From: Clusia tigrina | Lineage: Eukaryota > Arthropoda > Insecta > Diptera > Clusiidae | DNA: 64,000 nt | Reading direction: 5' to 3' | NCBI GenBank assembly: GCA_920105625.2 | Contig: OV050032.1 | Span: 116,420,542 to 116,484,541, forward strand | Shown: piece by piece, positions 47,225 to 59,602 of the stretch | Numbering within the stretch: position 1 is the stretch's first letter | Layout of the letters: the number at the start of each line of letters is the position of its first letter | The notes under the pieces: model-generated | What the model was told of the DNA's origin: nothing | Database searches by the model: none | What the model saw: the letters and a program-made list of their open reading frames with translations, nothing else | Program-made: the position numbers and the translations under genes

Positions 47225-50200
47225 TTTCAAGGTTTTATGCCGCTCCAGTAAAAAGTTACAAGCATTTGTATGTTGCAAACTTTGATAAGTGAAAGACGTA
47301 CCGTAAAGAAGTAAGGGGCGTTTGAAGTTTTATCAGTGTTTGATTTGGGACTCAAGGGTAGCATAGCTTTGAGCGATGGCTTAAATTGACAAGAGGCTCG
47401 AGTAATTTATTGTTACAAAATTTCAAGGTTTTAGGATGCTCCAGTAAAAAGTTACAAACATTTGTATGTTGCAAACTTTGATAGGTGTAGGACGTACCGT
47501 ATAGAAGTCAGGGCCATTTGAAGTTTTATCAGTGTTTGATTTGGGACTCTAGGGTAGCATACCTTTGAGCGATAGCTTAAATTGACAAGAGGCGCGAGTA
47601 CTTTATTGTTACAAAATTTCAAGGTTTTATGACGCTCCAATAAAAAGTTACAAGCGTTTGAATGTTGCCAACTTTGATAGGTGTAGGACGTACTGTATAG
47701 AAGTTAGGGGCGTTTGAACTTTTATCAGTGTTTGATTTGGGACTCAAGGGTAGCATAGCTTTGAGCGATGGCTTAAATTGACAAGAGGCTCGAGTACTTT
47801 ATTGTTACAGAATTTCAAGGTTTTATGACGCTCCAGTAAAAAGTTACAAGCATTTGTATGTTGCAAACTTTGATAGGTGTAGGACGTACCGTAAAGAAGT
47901 TAGGGGCGTTTGAAGTTTTATCAGTGTTTGATTTGGGACTCTAGGGTAGGATAGCTTTGAGCGATGGCTTAAATTGACAAGAGGCTCGAGTACTTTATTG
48001 TAAAAAAATTTCAAGGTTTTATGACGCTCCAGTAAAAAGTTACAAGCATTTGAATGTTGCCAACTTTGATAGGTGTAGGACGTACCGTATAGAAGTTAGG
48101 GGCGATTGAAGTTTTATCAGTGTTTGATTTGGGACTCTAGGGTAGCATAGTTTTGAGCGATAGCTTAAATTGACAAGAGGCTCGAGTACTTTATTGTTAC
48201 AAAATTTCAAGGTTTTATGACGCTCCAGTAAAAAGTTACAAGCATTTGTATGTTGCAAACTTTGATAGGTGTAGGACGTACCGTAAAGAAGTTAGGGACG
48301 TTTGAAATTTTATCAGTGTTTGATTTGGAACTCTAGGGTAGCAAAGCTTTAAGCGATGGCTTAAATGGACAAGAGGTTCGAGTACTTTATTGTTACAAAA
48401 TTTCAAGGTTTTATGACGCTCCAGTAAAAAGTTACAAGCGTTTGTATATTGCAAACTTTGATAGGTGTAGGACGTACCGTAAAGAAGTTAGGGGCGTTTG
48501 AAGTTTTATCAGTGTTTGATTTGGGACTCTAGGGTAGCATAGCTTTGAGCGATAGCTTAAATTGACAAGAGGCTCGAGTACTTTATTGTTACAAAATTTC
48601 AAGATTTTATGACGCTCCAGTAAAAAGTTCCAAGCATTTGTATGTTGCAAACTTTGATAGGTGTAGGACGTACCGTAAAGAAGTCAGGGGCGTTTGAAGT
48701 TTTATCAGTGTTTGATTTGGGACTCAAGGGTAGCATAGCTTTGAGCGATGGCTTAAATTGACAAGAGGCTCGAGTACTTTATTGTTACAAAATTTAAAGG
48801 TTTTATGACGCTCCAGTAAAAAGTTACAAGCATTTGTATGTTGCAAACTTTGATAGGTGTAGGACGTACCGTAGAGAAGTTAGGGGCGTTTGAAGTTTTA
48901 TCAGTGTTTGATTTGGGACTCTAGGGTAGCATAGCTTTGAGCGATGGCTTAAATTGACAAGAGGCTCGAGTACTTTATTGTTACAAAATTTCAAGGTTTT
49001 ATGACGCTCCAGTAAAAAGTTACAAGCATTTGTATGTTGCAAACTTTGATAGGTGTAGGACGTACCGTAAAGAAGTTAGGGGCGTTTGAAGGTTTATCAG
49101 TGTTTGATATGGGACTCAAGGGTAGCATAGCTTTGAGCGATGGCTTAAATTGACAAGAGGCTCGAGTACTTTATTGTTACAAAATTTCAAGGTTTTATGA
49201 CGCTCCAGTAAAAAGTTACAATCATTTGAAAGTTGCAAACTTTGATAGGTGTAGGACGCACCGTATAGAAGTTAGGGCCATTTGAAGTTTTATCAGTGTT
49301 TGATTTGGGACTCTAGGGTATCATAGTTTTGAGCGATAGCTTAAATTGACAAGAGGCTCGGGTACTTCATTGTTACAAAATTTCAAGGTTTTATGACGTT
49401 CCAGTAAAAAGTTACAAGCATTTGTATGTTGCAAACTTTGATAGGTGTGGGACGTACCGTATAGAAGTTTGGGCCATTTGAAGTTTTATCAGTGTTTGAT
49501 TTGGGACTCTAGGGTAGCATAGTTTTGAGCGATGGCCTAAATTGACAAGAGGCTCGAGTATTTTATTGTTACAAAATTTCAAGGTTTTATGACGCTCCAG
49601 TAAAAAGTTACAAGCATTTGTATGTTGCAAACTTTGATAGGTGTAGGACGTACCGTATAGAAGTTAGGGCCATTTGAAGTTTTATCAGTGTTTGATTTGG
49701 GACTCTAGGGTAGCATAGTTTTGAGCGATATCTTAAATTGACAAGAGGCTCGGGTACTTCATTGTTACAAAATTTCAAGGTTTTATGACGCTCCAGTAAA
49801 AAGTTACAAGCATTTGTATGTTGCAAACTTTGTTAGGTGTAGGACGTACCGTAAAGAAGTTAGGGGCGTTTGAAGTTTTATCAGTGTTTGATTTGGGACT
49901 CTAGGGTAGCATAGATTTGGGCGATAGCTTAAATTGACAAGAGGCTCGAGTACTTTATTGTTACAAAATTTCAAGGTTTTATGACGCTCCAGTAAAAAGT
50001 TACAAGCATTTGAATGTTGCCAACTTTGATAGGTGTAGGACGTACCGTATAGAAGTTAGGGGCGTTTGAAGTTTTATCAGTGTTTGATTTGGGACTCTAG
50101 GGTAGCATAGTTTTGAGCGATAGCTTAAATTGACAAGAGGCTCGAGTACTTTATCGTTACAAAATTTCAAGGTTCTATGACGCTCCAGTAAAAAGTTACA

Positions 50201-52349
50201 AGCATTTGTATGTTGCAAACTTTGATAGGTGTAGGACGTACCGTATAGAAGTTAGGGCCATTTGAAGTTTTATCAGTGTTTGATTTGGGACTCTAGGGTA
50301 GCATAGCTTTGAGCGATGGCTTAAATTGACAAGAGGCTCGAGTACTTTATTGTTACAAAATTTCAAGGTTTTATGACGCTCCAGTAAAAAGTTACAAGCA
50401 TTTGTATGTTGCAAACTTTGATAGGTGTAGGACGTACCGTAAAGAAGTTAGGGGCGTTTGAAGTTTTATCAGTGTTTGATTTGGGACTCAAGGGTAGCAT
50501 AGCTTTGAGCGATGGCTTAAATTGACAAGAGGTTCGAGTACTTCATTGGTACAAAATTTCAAGGTTTTATGACGCTCCAGTAAAAAGTTACAAGCATTTG
50601 AATGTTGCAAACTTTGATAGCTGTAGGACGTACCGTATAGAAGTTAGGGGCGTTTGAAGTTTTATCAGTGTTTGATTTGGGACACTAGGGTAGCATAGTT
50701 TTGAGCGATAGCTTAAATTGACAAGAGGCTCGAGTACTTTATTGTTACAAAATTTCAAGGTTTTATGCCGCTCCAGTAAAAAGTTACAAGCATTTCTATG
50801 TTGCAAACTTTGATAAGTGAAAGACGTACCGTAAAGAAGTAAGGGGCGTTTGAAGTTTTATCAGTGTTTGATTTGGGACTCAAGGGTAGCATAGCTTTGA
50901 GCGATGGCTTAAATTGACAAGAGGCTCGAGTAATTTATTGTTACAAAATTTCAAGGTTTTAGGATGCTCCAGTAAAAAGTTACAAACATTTGTATGTTGC
51001 AAACTTTGATAGGTGTAGGACGTACCGTATAGAAGTCAGGGCCATTTGAAGTTTTATCAGTGTTTGATTTGGGACTCTAGGGTAGCATACCTTTGAGCGA
51101 TAGCTTAAATTAACAAGAGGCTCGAGTACTTTATTGTTACAAAATTTCAAGGTTTTATGACGCTCCAATAAAAAGTTACAAGCATTTGAATGTTGCCAAC
51201 TTTGATAGGTGTAGGACGTACCGTATAGAAGTTAGGGGCGTTTGAACTTTTATCAGTGTTTGATTTGGGACTCAAGGGTAGCATAGCTTTGAGTGATGGC
51301 TTAAATTGACAAGAGGCTCGAGTACTTTATTGTTACAAAATTTCAAGGTTTTATGACGCTCCAGTAAAAAGTTACAAGCATTTGTATGTTGCAAACTTTG
51401 ATAGGTGTAGGACGTACCGTAAAGAAGTTAGGGGCGTTTGAAGTTTTATCAGTGTTTGATTTGGGACTCTAGGTTAGGATAGCTTTGAGCGATGGCTTAA
51501 ATTGACAAGAGGCTCGAGTACTTTATTGTAAAAAAATTTCAAGGTTTTATGACGCTCCAGTAAAAAGTTACAAGCCTTTGAATGTTGCAAACTTTGATAG
51601 GTGTAGGACGTACCGTATAGAAGTTAGGGGCGATTGAAGTTTTATCAGTGTTTGATTTGGGACTCTAGGGTAGCATAGTTTTGAGCGATAGCTTAAATTG
51701 ACAAGAGGCTCGAGTACTTTATTGTTACAAAATTTAAAGGTTTTATGACGCTCCAGTAAAAAGTTACAAGCATTTGTATGTTGCAAACTTTGATAGGTGT
51801 AGGACATACCGTAAAGAAGTTAGGGACGTTTGAAATTTTATCAGTGTTTGATTTGGAACTCTAGGGTAGCATAGCTTTAAGCGATGGCTTAAATTGACAA
51901 GAGGCTCGAGTACTTTATTGTTACAAAATTTCAAGGTTTTATGACGCTCCAGTAAAAAGTTACAACCATTTGTATGTTGCAAACTTTGATAGGTGTAGGA
52001 CGTACCGTAAAGAAGTTAGGGGCGTTTGAAGTTTTATCAGTGTTTGATTTGGGACTCTAGGGTAGCATAGCTTTGAGCGATAGCTTAAATTGACAAGAGG
52101 CTCGAGTACTTTATTGTTACAAAATTTCAAGGTTTTATGACGCTCCAGTAAAAAGTTACAAGGATTTGTATGTTGCAAACTTTGATAGGTGTAGGACGTA
52201 CCGTAAAGAAGTCAGGGGCGTTTGAAGTTTTATCAGTGTTTGATTTGGGACTCAAGGGTAGCATAGCTTTGAGCGATGGCTTAAATTGACAAGAGGCTCG
52301 AGTACTTTATTGTTACAAAATTTAAAGGTTTTATGACGCTCCAGTAAAA
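46862..52349 (+). repeat. Second 28-monomer HOR, copy 1 (5,488 bp)
   Basis: Markers recur at +5,488: 'gttgtatcag' with 'gattgggg' (46,935 and 52,423), 'gataagtgaaagacg' (47,285 and 52,773), 'gtttaggatgctcc', seen as 'ttaggatgctcc' (47,432 and 52,920), 'ccaataaaaag' (47,637 and 53,125), 'gtaaaaaaatttc' (48,000 and 53,488), 'ggcgattgaag' (48,102), 'gtgtgggacg' (49,445) and 'gatatctta' (49,728). The length is 28 x 196 exactly. The monomers from about 47,060 resemble those from 50,588 at an 18-unit spacing, so this HOR is itself an 18-unit plus a 10-unit segment. Repeat DNA only. Confidence 0.92.
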
Positions 52350-55300
52350 AGTTACAAGCATTTGTATGTTGCAAACTTTGATAGGTGTAGGACGTACCGT
52401 AAAGAAGTTAGGGGCGTTTGAAGTTGTATCAGTGTTTGATTGGGGACTCTAGGGTAGCATAGCTTTGAGCGATGGCTTAAATTGACAAGAGGCTCGAGTA
52501 CTTTATTGTTACAAAATTGCAAGGTTTTATGACGCTCCAGTAAAAAGTTACAAGCATTTGAATGTTGCAAACTTTGATAGGTGTAGGACGTACCGTATAG
52601 AAGTTAGGGGCGTTTGAAGTTTTATCAGTGTTTGATTTGGGACACTAGGGTAGCATAGTTTTGAGCGATAGCTTAAATTGACAAGAGGCTCGAGTACTTT
52701 ATTGTTACAAAATTTCAAGGTTTTATGCCGCTCCAGTTAAAAGTTACAAGCATTTGTATGTTGCAAACTTTGATAAGTGAAAGACGTACCGTAAAGAAGT
52801 AAGGGGCGTTTGAAGTTTTATCAGTGTTTGATTTGGGACTCAAGGGTAGCATAGCTTTGAGCGATGGCTTAAATTGACAAGAGGCTCGAGTAATTTATTG
52901 TTACAAAATTTCAAGGTTTTAGGATGCTCCAGTAAAAAGTTACAAACATTTATATGTTGCAAACTTTGATAGGTGTAGGACGTACCGTATAGAAGTCAGG
53001 GCCATTTGAAGTTTTATCAGTGTTTGATTTGGGACTCTAGGGTAGCATACCTTTGAGCGATAGCTTAAATTGACAAGAGGCTCGAGTACTTTATTGTTAC
53101 AAAATTTCAAGGTTTTATGACGCTCCAATAAAAAGTTACAAGCGTTTGAATGTTGCCAACTTTGATAGGTGTAGGACGTACCGTATAGAAGTTAGGGGCG
53201 TTTGAACTTTTATCAGTGTTTGATTTGGGACTCAAGGGTAGCATAGCTTTGAGCGATGGCTTAAATTGACAAGAGGCTCGAGTACTTTATTGTTACAAAA
53301 TTTCAAGGTTTTATGACGCTCCAGTAAAAAGTTACAAGCATTTGTATGTTGCAAACTTTGATAGGTGTAGGACGTACCGTAAAGAAGTTAGGGGCGTTTG
53401 AAGTTTTATCAGTGTTTGATTTGGGACTCTAGGGTAGGATAGCTTTGAGCGATGGCTTAAATTGACAAGAGGCTCGAGTACTTTATTGTAAAAAAATTTC
53501 AAGGTTTTATGACGCTCCAGTAAAAAGTTACAAGCCTTTGAATGTTGCCAACTTTGATAGGTGTAGGACGTACCGTATAGAAGTTAGGGGCGATTGAAGT
53601 TTTATCAGTGTTTGATTTGGGACTCTAGGGTAGCATAGTTTTGAGCGATAGCTTAAATTGACAAGAGGCTCGAGTACTTTATTGTTACAAAATTTCAAGG
53701 TTTTATGACGCTCCAGTAAAAAGTTACAAGCATTTGTATGTTGCAAACTTTGATAGGTGTAGGACGTACCGTAAAGAAGTTAGGGACGTTTGAAATTGTA
53801 TCAGTGTTTGATTTGGAACTCTAGGGTAGCAAAGCTTTAAGCGATGGCTTAAATGGACAAGAGGTTCGAGTACTTTATTGTTACAAAATTTCAAGGTTTT
53901 ATGACGCTCCAGTAAAAAGTTACAAGCGTTTGTATGTTGCAAACTTTGATAGGTGTAGGACGTACCGTAAAGAAGTTAGGGGCGTTTGAAGTTTTATCAG
54001 TGTTTGATTTGGGACTCTAGGGTAGCATAGCTTTGAGCGATAGCTTAAATTGACAAGAGGCTCGAGTACTTTATTGTTACAAAATTTCAAGATTTTATGA
54101 CGCTCCAGTAAAAAGTTCCAAGCATTTGTATGTTGCAAACTTTGATAGGTGTAGGACGTACCGTAAAGAAGTCAGGGGCGTTTGAAGTTTTATCAGTGTT
54201 TGATTTGGGACTCAAGGGTAGCATAGCTTTGAGCGATGGCTTAAATTGACAAGAGGCTCGAGTACTTTATTGTTACAAAATTTAAAGGTTTTATGACGCT
54301 CCAGTAAAAAGTTACAAGCATTTGTATGTTGCAAACTTTGATAGGTGTAGGACGTACCGTAGAGAAGTTAGGGGCGTTTGAAGTTTTATCAGTGTTTGAT
54401 TTGGGACTCTAGGGTAGCATAGCTTTGAGCGATGGCTTAAATTGCCAAGAGGCTCGAGTACTTTATTGTTACAAAATTTCAAGGTTTTATGACGCTCCAG
54501 TAAAAAGTTACAAGCATTTGTATGTTGCAAACTTTGATAGGTGTAGGACGTACCGTAAAGAAGTTAGGGGCGTTTGAAGGTTTATCAGTGTTTGATATGG
54601 GACTCAAGGGTAGCATAGCTTTGAGCGATGGCTTAAATTGACAAGAGGCTCGAGTACTTTATTGTTACAAAATTTCAAGGTTTTATGACGCTCCAGTAAA
54701 AAGTTACAATCATTTGAATGTTGCAAACTTTGATAGGTGTAGGACGTACCGTATAGAAGTTAGGGCCATTTGAAGTTTTATCAGTGTTTGATTTGGGACT
54801 CTAGGGTATCATAGTTTTGAGCGATAGCTTAAATTGACAAGAGGCTCGGGTACTTCATTGTTACAAAATTTCAAGGTTTTATGACGTTCCAGTAAAAAGT
54901 TACAAGCATTTGTATGTTGCAAACTTTGATAGGTGTGGGACGTACCGTATAGAAGTTTGGGCCATTTGAAGTTTTATCTGTGTTTGATTTGGGACTCTAG
55001 GGTAGCATAGTTTTGAGCGATGGCCTAAATTGACAAGAGGCTCGAGTACTTTATTGTTACAAAATTTCAAGGTTTTATGACGCTCCAGTAAAAAGTTACA
55101 AGCATTTGTATGTTGCAAACTTTGATAGGTGTAGGACGTACCGTATAGAAGTTAGGGCCATTTGAAGTTTTATCAGTGTTTGATTTGGGACTCTAGGGTA
55201 GCATAGTTTTGAGCGATATCTTAAATTGACAAGAGGCTCGGGTACTTCATTGTTACAAAATTTCAAGGTTTTATGACGCTCCAGTAAAAAGTTACAAGCA

Positions 55301-57837
55301 TTTGTATGTTGCAAACTTTGTTAGGTGTAGGACGTACCGTAAAGAAGTTAGGGGCGTTTGAAGTTTTATCAGTGTTTGATTTGGGACTCTAGGGTAGCAT
55401 AGATTTGAGCGATGGCTTAAATTGACAAGAGGCTCGAGTACTTTATTGTTACAAAATTTCAAGGTTTTATGACGCTCCAGTAAAAAGTTACAAGCATTTG
55501 AATGTTGCCAACTTTGATAGGTGTAGGACGTACCGTATAGAAGTTAGGGGCGTTTGAAGTTTTATCAGTGTTTGATTTGGGACTCTAGGGTAGCATAGTT
55601 TTGAGCGATAGCTTAAATTGACAAGAGGCTCGAGTACTTTATCGTTACAAAATTTCAAGGTTCTATGACGCTCCAGTAAAAAGTTACAAGCATTTGTATG
55701 TTGCAAACTTTGATAGGTGTAGGACTTACCGTATAGAAGTTAGGGCCATTTGAAGTTTTATCAGTGTTTGATTTGGGACTCTAGGGTAGCATAGCTTTGA
55801 GCGATGGCTTAAATTGACAAGAGGCTCGAGTACTTTATTGTTACAAAATTTCAAGGTTTTATGACGCTCCAGTAAAAAGTTACAAGCATTTGTATGTTGC
55901 AAACTTTGATAGGTGTAGGACGTACCGTAAAGAAGTTAGGGGCGTTTGAAGTTTTATCAGTGTTTGATTTGGGACTCAAGGGTAGCATAGCTTTGAGCGA
56001 TGGCTTAAATTGACAAGAGGTTCGAGTACTTCATTGGTACAAAATTTCAAGGTTTTATGACGCTCCAGTAAAAAGTTACAAGCATTTGAATGTTGCAAAC
56101 TTTGATAGCTGTAGGACGTACCGTATAGAAGTTAGGGGCGTTTGAAGTTTTATCAGTGTTTGATTTGGGACACTAGGGTAGCATAGTTTTGAGCGATAGC
56201 TTAAATTGACAAGAGGCTCGAGTACTTTATTGTTACAAAATTTCAAGGTTTTATGCCGCTCCAGTAAAAAGTTACAAGCATTTCTATGTTGCAAACTTTG
56301 ATAAGTGAAAGACGTACCGTAAAGAAGTAAGGGGCGTTTGAAGTTTTATCAGTGTTTGATTTGGGACTCAAGGGTAGCATAGCTTTGAGCGATGGCTTAA
56401 ATTGACAAGAGGCTCGAGTAATTTATTGTTACAAAATTTCAAGGTTTTAGGATGCTCCAGTAAAAAGTTACAAACATTTGTATGTTGCAAACTTTGATAG
56501 GTGTAGGACGTACCGTATAGAAGTCAGGGCCATTTGAAGTTTTATCAGTGTTTGATTTGGGACTCTAGGGTAGCATACCTTTGAGCGATAGCTTAAATTA
56601 ACAAGAGGCTCGAGTACTTTATTGTTACAAAATTTCAAGGTTTTATGACGCTCCAATAAAAAGTTACAAGCATTTGAATGTTGCCAACTTTGATAGGTGT
56701 AGGACGTACCGTATAGAAGTTAGGGGCGTTTGAACTTTTATCAGTGTTTGATTTGGGACTCAAGGGTAGCATAGCTTTGAGTGATGGCTTAAATTGACAA
56801 GAGGCTCGAGTACTTTATTGTTACAAAATTTCAAGGTTTTATGACGCTCCAGTAAAAAGTTACAAGCATTTGTATGTTGCAAACTTTGATAGGTGTAGGA
56901 CGTACCGTAAAGAAGTTAGGGGCGTTTGAAGTTTTATCAGTGTTTGATTTGGGACTCTAGGTTAGGATAGCTTTGAGCGATGGCTTAAATTGACAAGAGG
57001 CTCGAGTACTTTATTGTAAAAAAATTTCAAGGTTTTATGACGCTCCAGTAAAAAGTTACAAGCATTTGAATGTTGCAAACTTTGATAGGTGTAGGACGTA
57101 CCGTATAGAAGTTAGGGGCGATTGAAGTTTTATCAGTGTTTGATTTGGGACTCTAGGGTAGCATAGTTTTGAGCGATAGCTTAAATTGACAAGAGGCTCG
57201 AGTACTTTATTGTTACAAAATTTAAAGGTTTTATGACGCTCCAGTAAAAAGTTACAAGCATTTGTATGTTGCAAACTTTGATAGGTGTAGGACATACCGT
57301 AAAGAAGTTAGGGACGTTTGAAATTTTATCAGTGTTTGATTTGGAACTCTAGGGTAGCATAGCTTTAAGCGATGGCTTAAATTGACAAGAGGCTCGAGTA
57401 CTTTATTGTTACAAAATTTCAAGGTTTTATGACGCTCCAGTAAAAAGTTACAAGCATTTGTATGTTGCAAACTTTGATAGGTGTAGGACGTACCGTAAAG
57501 AAGTTAGGGGCGTTTGAAGTTTTATCAGTGTTTGATTTGGGACTCTAGGGTAGCATAGCTTTGAGCGATAGCTTAAATTGACAAGAGGCTCGAGTACTTT
57601 ATTGTTACAAAATTTCAAGGTTTTATGACGCTCCAGTAAAAAGTTACAAGGATTTGTATGTTGCAAACTTTGATAGGTGTAGGACGTACCGTAAAGAAGT
57701 CAGGGGCGTTTGAAGTTTTATCAGTGTTTGATTTGGGACTCAAGGGTAGCATAGCTTTGAGCGATGGCTTAAATTGACAAGAGGCTCGAGTACTTTATTG
57801 TTACAAAATTTAAAGGTTTTATGACGCTCCAGTAAAA
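52350..57837 (+). repeat. Second 28-monomer HOR, copy 2 (5,488 bp)
   Basis: It repeats copy 1 with few differences, for example 'acttaccg' (55,725) for 'acgtaccg', 'tatctgtg' (54,976) and 'gaaattgta' (53,794). After 57,837 the expected 'gttgtatcag...gattgggg' unit is missing. The sequence continues with monomers like 54,312 onward, so the array returns to an 18-unit rhythm. The segments at 52.5-56.1 kb and 56.1-57.8 kb are paralogous to each other in the same way as in copy 1. Repeat DNA only. Confidence 0.9.
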
Positions 57838-58580
57838 AGTTACAAGCATTTGTATGTTGCAAACTTTGATAGGTGTAGGACGTACCGTAAAGAAGTTAGG
57901 GGCGTTTGAAGTTTTATCAGTGTTTGATTTGGGACTCTAGGGTAACATAGCTTTGAGCGATGGCTTAAATTGACAAGAGGCTCGAGTACTTTATTGTTAC
58001 AAAATTTCAAGGTTTTATGACGCTCCAGTAAAAAGTTACAAGCATTTGTATGTTGCAAACTTTGATAGGTGTAGGACGTACCGTAAAGAAGTTAGGGGCG
58101 TTTGAAGGTTTATCAGTGTTTGATATGGGACTCAAGGGTTGCATAGCTTTGAGCGATGGCTTAAATTGACAAGAGGCTCGAGTACTTTATTGTTACAAAA
58201 TTTCAAGGTTTTATGACGCTCCAGTAAAAAGTTACAATCATTTGAATGTTGCAAACTTTGATAGGTGTAGGACGTACCGTATAGAAGTTAGGGCCATTTG
58301 AAGTTTTATCAGTGTTTGATTTGGGACTCTAGGGTATCATAGTTTTGAGCGATAGCTTAAATTGACAAGAGGCTCGGGTACTTCATTGTTACAAAATTTC
58401 AAGGTTTTATGACGTTCCAGTAAAAAGTTACAAGCATTTGTATGTTGCAAACTTTGATAGGTGTGGGACGTACCGTATAGAAGTTTGGGCAATTAGAAGT
58501 TTTATCAGTGTTTGATTTGGGACTCTAGGGTAGCATAGTTTTGAGCGATGGCCTAAATTGACAAGAGGCTCGAGTACTTT

Positions 58581-58583
58581 ATG
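58581..58583 (+). other. One-base deletion (u182-184)
   Basis: 'ctttatgttac' replaces 'ctttattgttac'. The corresponding unit 18 units back (near 55,054) keeps the base, so the change is private to this copy. Confidence 0.8.
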
Positions 58584-58619
58584 TTACAAAATTTCAAGGT
58601 TTTATGACGCTCCAGTAAA

Positions 58620-58815
58620 AAGTTACAAGCATTTGTATGTTGCAAACTTTAATAGGTGTAGGATGTACCGTATAGAAGTTAGGGCCATTTGAAGTTTTAT
58701 CAGTGTTTGATTTGGGACTCTAGGGTAGCATAGATTTGAGCGATGGCTTAAATTGACAAGAGGCTCGAGTACTTTATTGTTACAAAATTTCAAGGTTTTA
58801 TGACGCTCCAGTAAA
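58620..58815 (+). repeat. Chimeric monomer (junction 3)
   Basis: The left part ('gtatagaagttagggccattt') matches the unit at 55,096. The right part ('catagatttgagcgatggc') matches the next unit, at about 55,292. In the parent the two are consecutive; here they are one unit. The switch lies in 58,688-58,733, about 46 bases identical in both parents, and one monomer was lost. Confidence 0.68.
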
Positions 58816-59406
58816 AAGTTACAAGCATTTGAATGTTGCCAACTTTGATAGGTGTAGGACGTACCGTATAGAAGTTAGGGGCGTTTGAAGTTTTATCAGT
58901 GTTTGATTTGGGACTCTAGGGTAGCATAGTTATGAGCGATAGCTTAAATTGACAAGAGGCACGAGTACTTTATGGTTACAAAATTTCAAGGTTCTATGAC
59001 GCTCCAGTAAAAAGTTACAAGCATTTGTATGTTGCAAACTTTGATAGGTGTAGGACGTACCGTATAGAAGTTAGGGCCATTTGAAGTTTTATCAGTGTTT
59101 GATTTGGGACTCTAGGGTGGCATAGCTTTGAGCGATGGCTTAAATTGACAAGAGGCTCGAGTACTTTATTGTTACAAAATTTCAAGGTTTTATGACGCTC
59201 CAGTAAAAAGTTACAAGCATTTGTATGTTGCAAACTTTGATAGGTGTAGGACGTACCGTGAAGAAGTTAGGGGCGTTTGAAGTTTTATCAGTGTTTGATT
59301 TGGGACTCAGGGGTAGCATAGCTTTGAGCGATGGCTTAAATTGACAAGAGGCTCGAGTACTTCATTGGTACAAAATTTCAAGGTTTTATGACGCTCCAGT
59401 AAAAAG

Positions 59407-59602
59407 TTACAAGCATTTGAATGTTGCAAACTTTGATAGCTGTAGGACGTACCGTATAGAAGTCAGGGCCATTTGAAGTTTTATCAGTGTTTGATTTGGG
59501 ACTCTAGGGTAGCATACCTTTGAGCGATAGCTTAAATTGACAAGAGGCTCGAGTACTTTATTGTTACAAAATTTCCAGGTTTTATGACGCTCCAGTAAAA
59601 AG
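59407..59602 (+). repeat. Chimeric monomer (junction 4), founder type of a new family
   Basis: The left part ('gatagctgtagg' with 'gtatagaag') matches the unit at 50,588/56,076. The right part ('tcagggccattt' and 'catacctttg') matches the unit at 50,980/56,468, two units further on. The switch lies in 59,441-59,463, about 23 identical bases, with two monomers removed. The same chimera recurs near 60,583, 62,935 and 63,131, so the recombinant has been copied. Confidence 0.72.

Larger units (their letters stand above)
57838..59463 (+). repeat. Continuation of the 18-unit rhythm with lost monomers
   Basis: Units here match 54,312-55,900 (18 units back, then 17 after a loss near 58.7 kb): 'gaaggtttatcag' with 'gatatggg' (58,104), 'acaatcatttgaatg' (58,236), 'gggtatcatag' (58,333), 'gacgttcc' (58,411), 'gtgtgggacg' (58,462) and 'gatggccta' (58,546). 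A one-base deletion ('ctttatgttac') lies at 58,582. Two chimeric monomers, at 58.7 and 59.45 kb, are listed separately. Repeat DNA only. Confidence 0.75.

Noticed and set aside
47630..47645. AATAAA polyadenylation signals ('ccaataaaaag' here and at 51,166, 53,125 and 56,654; reverse-strand AATAAA from 'tttatt' in most units)
   Set aside because: They follow from single substitutions or from the monomer consensus in an A/T-rich repeat, with no gene upstream.
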